Assembly (NCBI GenBank): GCA_902635985.1
Contig: CACPPZ010000008.1
Location: forward strand, 1-51,926
Length of the DNA stretch: 51,926 nucleotides
Direction: 5' to 3'
Source of the DNA: Paracoccaceae bacterium
GTDB taxonomy: Bacteria; Pseudomonadota; Alphaproteobacteria; Rhodobacterales; Rhodobacteraceae
The notes beneath the pieces were generated by a model. The model did no database searches, was not told the DNA's origin, and saw only the letters and a program-made list of their open reading frames with translations. The position numbers and the translations under genes are program-made. Shown one piece after another: positions 47,489 to 51,926 of this stretch; position 1 is the first letter of the stretch, and every line of letters starts with the position of its first letter.

Positions 47489-48893
47489 GATAGACTTGCT
47501 CGTTATCGGGGCAGGGTCGGGAGGACTAGTCCTCGCTTCTGGTGCTGCACAATTGGGGGCGAATGTTGTATTGGTTGAGGGTGATCGAATGGGTGGCGAT
47601 TGTCTAAATTATGGCTGTGTGCCTTCCAAAGCTCTGTTAGCCGCAGCAAATACGGCTCACCAAGTCAATCATTCGGATAAATTTGGCATTAAGGCAGAAA
47701 TAGTCGATTCTAATTATGCTGAAGTAATGGCCTACGTCGAGAAAAAAATAGCAGCGATTGCTCCACACGATAGCCAAGAACGTTTTGAGCAAATGGGAGT
47801 TAAAGTCATCAGGCAATATGCTAAATTTAAAGACCGCAAGACGATAATTGCTGGTGAATATGAAATAACTGCGCGCCGCATTGTGTTAGCCACTGGTTCA
47901 AGGGCAAAAATTCCAAATATAGAGGGCCTTGATAAAGTAAATTATTTAACAAATGAAACTTTGTTTGATTTAAAAAAAGCGCCTAGTCATCTAGCTATCA
48001 TAGGTGGTGGTCCTATCGGTTTAGAGATGGCGCAGGCTCATGCTAGGATAGGTGTTAAAACCACACTAATTGAGATGAATAGAATTCTGCAGGTTCATGA
48101 GCGCAGATTTGTAGAGCCTGTTGCGCAAAGTTTAATCGATGATGGCGTTAATATTCTTGAGAACACATTTGTTAATTGGATCGAGAAAGAAAAAAATGAT
48201 ATCAAACTGCATTTAAGCTCGGGGGAGGTATTTATGGTCAGCGATTTGTTAATTGCTGCTGGGCGCGTACCAAATATTGAACATTTGGCCCTAGAAAAAG
48301 CAGAGGTTGAATACGATGAATTCGGAGTTAAAGTTGACAAGAACTTACGAACTACCAATAGGTCGGTTTATGCAATAGGAGATATAGTTGAAGGTTCGCG
48401 ATTTACTCATACGGCCAGCTACCATGCAGGTATCGTACTTAAAAAAATATTATTAGGGCTCCCATCCAAATTGCGGACTAATCATATACCGCGAGTTACA
48501 TACACTGATCCAGAAATAGCGTCTGTTGGATTTAATTTTGATGACGCTGTCAAGCGCTTTGGAAAGAAAGTTCAACGTTCATGCGTGAATTTAAAAACTA
48601 ATGATAGGGCTATAACGGATAGTAAGACAGAGGGCTTCGTCGAAGTTCTATTAGTTGGAAGAAAAGTAATAGGTTGCTCAATTACTTCGAAGAATGCTGG
48701 AGAACTAATATCTTTTTGGGCTTTAATAATTGCAAAAAATATTAAAATTTCGAATATTAATGCAATGATACCTCCGTATCCCACACTGGGAGAAGTTAAT
48801 AAGCGAGTTGTAAGTGAATACTTTGCTCCCAAGGTTTTTGGTAATAAGCTTTTAAAGTATTACGCTTGTGCTATGCAGAGATTTTTCAAATAA
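47475..48893 (+). CDS. Dihydrolipoamide-dehydrogenase/mercuric-reductase-like flavoprotein
   Basis: This 472-residue FAD- and NAD(P)-dependent disulfide oxidoreductase has the FAD fold VIGAGSGGLVLA, redox cysteines Cys43 and Cys48 (GGDCLNYGCVPSK), the NAD(P) fold AIIGGGPIGLEMA (174-186), and a C-terminal dimer domain. In place of the family HPTxSE catalytic segment it has YPTLGE at 435-440: tyrosine replaces histidine, glutamate stays. It is not next to 2-oxo-acid dehydrogenase genes, has no mercury-binding N-terminal domain and no other mer genes. The 14-base overlap with the TVP38 gene matches a known pairing of these families; the substrate is unknown. Confidence 0.87.
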   Translation: MKKIKIDLLVIGAGSGGLVLASGAAQLGANVVLVEGDRMGGDCLNYGCVPSKALLAAANTAHQVNHSDKFGIKAEIVDSNYAEVMAYVEKKIAAIAPHDSQERFEQMGVKVIRQYAKFKDRKTIIAGEYEITARRIVLATGSRAKIPNIEGLDKVNYLTNETLFDLKKAPSHLAIIGGGPIGLEMAQAHARIGVKTTLIEMNRILQVHERRFVEPVAQSLIDDGVNILENTFVNWIEKEKNDIKLHLSSGEVFMVSDLLIAAGRVPNIEHLALEKAEVEYDEFGVKVDKNLRTTNRSVYAIGDIVEGSRFTHTASYHAGIVLKKILLGLPSKLRTNHIPRVTYTDPEIASVGFNFDDAVKRFGKKVQRSCVNLKTNDRAITDSKTEGFVEVLLVGRKVIGCSITSKNAGELISFWALIIAKNIKISNINAMIPPYPTLGEVNKRVVSEYFAPKVFGNKLLKYYACAMQRFFK

Positions 48894-48988
48894 ATTTAGC
48901 TAAACTGGCTAGTGACCGTTACTTGCTATTTAAAAATTTGTCTTTTGTTTTATCGGAGATGATAAAAATATTTTTCTATATTTATCTA

Positions 48989-49017
48989 TTGCAAAGGTAA
49001 TAATTTCACCTTAACCA
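48989..49017 (+). promoter_or_regulatory. Possible tRNA-Arg promoter
   Basis: TTGCAA (48989-48994) and TAACCA (49012-49017) are separated by 17 bases and would start transcription a few bases before the tRNA 5' end at 49028. The -10 is weak, so this is only a candidate. Confidence 0.33.
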
Positions 49018-49027
49018 CGAAGCGAGT

Positions 49028-49104
49028 GCACCGGTAGCTCAGCTGGATAGAGTACTTGACTACGAATCAAGGGGTCGGGGGTTCGAATCCTCCCCGGTGC
49101 GCCA
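49028..49104 (+). tRNA. tRNA-Arg (anticodon ACG)
   Basis: A full cloverleaf is visible. The acceptor stem GCACCGG (49028-49034) pairs with CCGGTGC (49094-49100), followed by discriminator G and an encoded CCA (49102-49104). The D arm has AGCTCAGCTGGATAGAGT, the anticodon stem CTTGA/TCAAG encloses loop CTACGAA with anticodon ACG, and the T arm contains GGTTCGAATCC. It should read CGU, CGC and CGA after A34 deamination to inosine by TadA. The gene is intact. No integrase or repeated 3' end is seen downstream. Confidence 0.96.
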
Positions 49105-49305
49105 CAAACAGCCTAACTTTATAGAGTTAAGCTAATCTAAGCATCTGACATCACTCAGTTATTCTTAATGCCGTGCTTAATGGCTTACCTGGAGTACTGA
49201 CCAAACTTCAGACCATGAGTATCCCAGCCGAGCTACAGTTTATGTACTAGCTAGGTGGTGTGAGATTATTAGGCTTAGAGGGAATTTATTAACTGGAGGA
49301 AAAAG
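49105..49305 (+). other. Intergenic region downstream of tRNA-Arg
   Basis: These 201 bases contain no convincing gene. A small stem TAACTT-TATA-GAGTTA (49114-49129) follows the tRNA and might help end its transcript, but it lacks a T run. CTTAATG is repeated 13 bases apart near 49165. No copy of the tRNA 3' end, which would mark an integrated element, is seen. Confidence 0.4.
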
Positions 49306-49680
49306 ATGACACCTAAGGAAGTTGTTAAAAAGAGTTATGAAGCATTTGCCGCAGGGGATATGCCTACTTTAGCATCACTTTGTGCTGAAGATATGGCGGT
49401 TAAGATGGGCGGTGAAATGCCAATATCTGGTGATTACACTGGCTTTGAAGCTTGGGCAACTGGGCAGCTTGCCAAAATGCAAGCTCTTTGGCCCAATTTC
49501 AAGTTAGAATTTGTCAATATGTTTGAAGACGATGGAAATGTATTTACCATACTAAAGATGACTGCTGACGGTCTTGAAGCTTTGAGTTGCCATCACGCAG
49601 TAATAAAAAATGAGAAGTATGCAGAATTTTACATTTTTGATGACACTCAAAAAATGGCCAGCGCAATGAATGTTGTGTAG
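49306..49680 (+). CDS. SnoaL/NTF2-like small protein
   Basis: The 124-residue soluble protein starts MTPKEVVKKSYEAFAAGDMP, a typical SnoaL-like opening with a long first helix, and ends in beta strands (KYAEFYIFDD). The cone-shaped NTF2/SnoaL fold is used by ketosteroid isomerases, polyketide cyclases and many proteins of unknown role, so no reaction can be assigned. TGGAGG lies nine bases before the ATG. It stands alone after the tRNA gene. Confidence 0.75.
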   Translation: MTPKEVVKKSYEAFAAGDMPTLASLCAEDMAVKMGGEMPISGDYTGFEAWATGQLAKMQALWPNFKLEFVNMFEDDGNVFTILKMTADGLEALSCHHAVIKNEKYAEFYIFDDTQKMASAMNVV

Positions 49681-49759
49681 AAATAATGACCCTCAAAATA
49701 TTACAGAGGAACCTGATAAAACTCGTGATGAAATTATTGACAAAACCTTAGGTGAATAA
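49670..49759 (+). other. Doubtful 29-codon frame after the SnoaL-like gene
   Basis: An ATG at 49670, overlapping the end of the previous gene in another frame, opens a 29-residue hydrophilic reading frame (DPQNITEEPDKTRDEIIDK in the middle) ending at 49759. The acidic, helix-like composition looks protein-like, but there is no ribosome-binding site and no family. It may be a remnant or chance. The rest of the gap to 49932 shows no gene. Confidence 0.2.
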
Positions 49760-49932
49760 ACCGCTGCGATGGTAACTGTTAAACTGTGATCCAAACTCAA
49801 TATAGGTGCGCACATAACATGTGCCACGACATAAATAGTGCGTGTTAGACTATGTTCTCGAGAGCTATGAATAATGATAGCCATAAAGATGTAGATGTTT
49901 ATTTGTGATTAATATTTGAAGGAACTATAAAA

Positions 49933-50286
49933 ATGCTGATGATAAAGAAAATACATTTTATACTTGCAATATCATTTTTAATTTTATTACCGCTCAGTCT
50001 TAGCGCTCAACCATCTCAGGTTCCAGATGCGACTTGGGGCTCTGTAGATCATTTTAAATATACCAGCTCAGGTATTAGTGAAACGTTCAAGAACGTTAAA
50101 TTAAGTTCAAATTCCATTGCTGTTGGAAAAGATATTACTGTTATTAATCTCGACACAGGCAATGAGATCGCAACCTTTAACGTCAAAAGTATTAGATATG
50201 GCCGGCAGGTAAAAATGTGTTGGATTGGTGATAGCGAAGGCATGATTTCTGAAAGCTATATTACAGTAAAGGAATGTAAGCGCTAA
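49933..50286 (+). CDS. Small exported protein of unknown function
   Basis: I do not recognise this 117-residue protein. It has a clear signal peptide: basic MLMIKK, a hydrophobic stretch to about residue 22, and a likely cleavage after Ala25 (LSLSA/QPSQ). The mature part of about 92 residues is predicted to be beta-rich (KDITVINLDTGNEIATFNVK) and contains two cysteines, Cys96 and Cys115, which could form a periplasmic disulfide. AAGGAA precedes the ATG. There is no lipobox cysteine and no membrane segment after the signal. Neighbours give no hint of its job. Confidence 0.6.
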   Translation: MLMIKKIHFILAISFLILLPLSLSAQPSQVPDATWGSVDHFKYTSSGISETFKNVKLSSNSIAVGKDITVINLDTGNEIATFNVKSIRYGRQVKMCWIGDSEGMISESYITVKECKR

Positions 50287-50393
50287 AGGAAAAAAGAGAG
50301 CTTCGTCCAATATAAAAAATAGGGAATCAAGCCGGGTATCGAAGGACCGCTTTTGGGGACGCTTTGCGCGTAACCTTACAAATTTATAAGAGT

Positions 50394-51338
50394 TCATCTA
50401 TTCGCTTTTGAAATAGACGAAACAGCGACAGCTGCTATGACAATTAGCCCAACTAGGATTTCTCGAACATAGCTGTCTACCCTCATCTGGGTCATTCCAT
50501 TGTCTAAAACCCCTAAAACAAGAACACCAACGAGAGTAAAAATAACTCGTGGTTCGCTTTGTTTACTCATGGTCATTCCCAAAAAAACTGCTGCTATTGC
50601 GTCTAACATTAAACCTGCCCCTTGCGTAGGGTTCGCCGAAGCAACTCTTGAAGCGTACATTAATCCTGCAATTGCTGCACCCAGCCCAGTCAGGGCGAAA
50701 GCAAACATTCTCAATTTAACAACCTTTATTCCGGCCAAGTAGGATGCCTCACGATTACCTCCGATCGAATATAGTCTTCTACCAAAATTTGTTTGCTCTA
50801 AAATGTACCAACACAAAAAAATAACAAAACCTGCAGTTATGGTTAACATTGGTACTTTTATTGATCCGACTTCAATTCCACCTCGAGCAAAATCAGAAAA
50901 ACTTTTTGGAATATCTCTTCCAAAGATTGTTTTACCATCTGAGAGTAAAAATGCAGCCCCTGAAAATACTGTTAAAGTACCGAGAGTTGCAACAAATGGC
51001 AAAATTCCTATCACGGAAACCAAAATGCCATTAAATAAACCTCCAACCAAACCCACTAGTAAAGCAGCGCTAATACCTGCCCATATAGAGTACTCGTTAA
51101 CGAATAAAGATGCTGCTACGATTCCTGACAGCGATGCCATCGAGCCAACCGACAGATCAAAGTCGTTCATCACCATCACAATAGTCATAGTGGCTGCAAC
51201 CACTGCTAGCATGGATAATTGTTGACTGATATTCAGTAAATTTCGAGCTGTAAAAAAAGTATCAGGAAGTTGGAACGAGAAGAAAGCAATTATCAATACA
51301 AAACCTACAAGTGTTCCTGATTGACGCAGTTTTTGCAT
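50394..51338 (-). CDS. CUT2-family sugar ABC transporter permease (RbsC/AraH-like)
   Basis: The 314-residue integral membrane protein has eight to ten hydrophobic segments. It has the family motifs MNDFDLSVGSMASLSG and FNGILVSVIGILPFVATLGT, plus RRLYSIGGNREASYLAGIKV, which contacts the ATPase. Such permeases import ribose, xylose, arabinose, polyols or similar sugars with a dual-domain ATPase and a periplasmic binding protein. Substrate cannot be read here. It begins 12 bases after the stop of the ATPase gene, so the two form one operon. The binding protein is presumably beyond the window or further along. Confidence 0.9.
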   Translation of the reverse strand: MQKLRQSGTLVGFVLIIAFFSFQLPDTFFTARNLLNISQQLSMLAVVAATMTIVMVMNDFDLSVGSMASLSGIVAASLFVNEYSIWAGISAALLVGLVGGLFNGILVSVIGILPFVATLGTLTVFSGAAFLLSDGKTIFGRDIPKSFSDFARGGIEVGSIKVPMLTITAGFVIFLCWYILEQTNFGRRLYSIGGNREASYLAGIKVVKLRMFAFALTGLGAAIAGLMYASRVASANPTQGAGLMLDAIAAVFLGMTMSKQSEPRVIFTLVGVLVLGVLDNGMTQMRVDSYVREILVGLIVIAAVAVSSISKANR

Positions 51339-51350
51339 AGTACCTCTTTC

Positions 51351-51926
51351 TTATCTCAGGTCGGAAGAATATATGTTTGTAAGTAAGTCGCCACTGGTAA
51401 GGCTGCATTTTTCCAGTAATCCAGTTTGGCGTCCGTCGCTAAGTATCAAAATTCGGTCACACATACCCAGTATTTCCGGTAGGTCTGACGATGAAATAAT
51501 GATAGAACAACCATTATCGCTTAACTCTCGGACAAGGGTATAAATCTCATATTTGGCACCTATATCAACTCCTCGAGTTGGCTCATCTAATAGAAGCAAT
51601 TCAGGTGCTCCTTTCAAAGCTCGAGCAAATAATACCTTTTGTTGATTTCCTCCTGAAAGTTCAAAAACTGGTTGACGCGATCCATTATACTTTACTTTCA
51701 CCTGTCTGGCGAGCATCTCAACATCTGAATGCTCAAGCTTCGGTTTAGCATGAAAACCGTATGATTTAAGGTGGGAGAGCACCACATTTTCTCTGACATC
51801 CATTTCCAAACATAAACCTTCACTCCGTCGTTCCCTTGGAATAAAGGCAATGCCTTTTGACCAGGCTTCATGCGGTGATTTGGCTAAAGAGTTTTCAAGA
51901 ACAGTCGCGTCTCCGGACAATGTTTT
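51351..51926 (-). CDS. CUT2-family sugar ABC transporter ATPase, C-terminal part (truncated by window edge)
   Basis: The frame is open to the window edge, so only the C-terminal 191 or so codons are present. It matches the second ATPase domain of RbsA/XylG/AraG-type proteins: IPRERRSEGLCLEMDVRENV, signature ELSGGNQQKVLFARAL, and Walker B LLLLDEPTRGVDIGAKYEIY. The degenerate second Walker A expected in the family would lie upstream, outside. It energises the permease encoded next to it. The substrate is unknown. Confidence 0.9.
   Translation of the reverse strand, partial: KTLSGDATVLENSLAKSPHEAWSKGIAFIPRERRSEGLCLEMDVRENVVLSHLKSYGFHAKPKLEHSDVEMLARQVKVKYNGSRQPVFELSGGNQQKVLFARALKGAPELLLLDEPTRGVDIGAKYEIYTLVRELSDNGCSIIISSSDLPEILGMCDRILILSDGRQTGLLEKCSLTSGDLLTNIYSSDLR

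Noticed and set aside
47475-48893. Mercuric reductase or the E3 subunit of a dehydrogenase complex
   Set aside because: No mercury-binding domain, no mer operon, no 2-oxo-acid dehydrogenase genes nearby and the catalytic His is missing, so a specific name would overstate the evidence.
1-51926. CRISPR arrays, insertion sequences, prophage or plasmid genes
   Set aside because: No regularly spaced repeats, transposase, integrase or phage structural genes were found; the window reads as conserved chromosomal backbone.

Overview
The window is a typical chromosomal stretch from an alphaproteobacterium, most likely a low-GC marine member of the Rhodobacterales. This rests on the deduced proteins (RNA polymerase, ribosomal proteins, ATP12-type chaperone, AapJQMP transporter), which read like roseobacter-group sequences, and on gene order: ribosomal cluster, degQ/rarA/rluC/atp12, aapJQMP, then a reverse-strand block with argB, engB, MOSC protein, yidC, yidD, rnpA and rpmH. 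The DNA is A+T-rich for that group. The assignment is from memory of families and synteny, not from a search.

Region 1 (1-29305, all forward but one gene) is a continuous ribosomal/transcription megacluster. It holds the end of rplJ, then rplL-rpoB-rpoC; rpsL-rpsG-fusA-tuf; rpsJ-rplC-rplD-rplW-rplB-rpsS-rplV-rpsC-rplP; rpmC-rpsQ-rplN-rplX-rplE-rpsN-rpsH-rplF-rplR-rpsE-rpmD; rplO-secY-adk; and rpsM-rpsK-rpoA-rplQ, closed by a strong intrinsic terminator at 29277-29305. The only break is a reverse-strand 2-oxoglutarate/Fe(II) oxygenase-family gene between rplP and rpmC. Several spacers carry clear RNA hairpins (rplL-rpoB, rpsL leader, tuf-rpsJ, rplW-rplB, rpmC leader, adk-rpsM, rpoA-rplQ).

Region 2 (29353-38554, forward) holds a periplasmic DegQ-like protease, the RarA ATPase, an RluC-type pseudouridine synthase, an ATP12-type F1 assembly chaperone, and a complete general L-amino-acid ABC transporter aapJQMP with a hairpin attenuator after the binding-protein gene.

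Region 3 (38595-46514, reverse) runs from rpmH-rnpA-yidD through ttcA, yidC, a MOSC protein, engB and argB to a fatty-acid-hydroxylase-family membrane protein, a ferredoxin-like protein and a SixA-like phosphatase. It combines RNA processing, membrane-protein insertion, tRNA thiolation, ribosome assembly and arginine synthesis.

Region 4 (46748-51926) is less conserved: a TVP38/TMEM64 membrane protein overlapping a dihydrolipoamide-dehydrogenase-like flavoprotein, tRNA-Arg(ACG), a small SnoaL/NTF2-like protein, a small exported protein of unknown function, and the reverse-strand end of a CUT2-type sugar ABC transporter cut by the window edge. I saw no insertion sequence, integrase, prophage or CRISPR array. 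The most interesting observation is the lone oxygenase gene facing rplP inside the ribosomal operon, because L16 is a known target of a bacterial 2-oxoglutarate oxygenase in E. coli.
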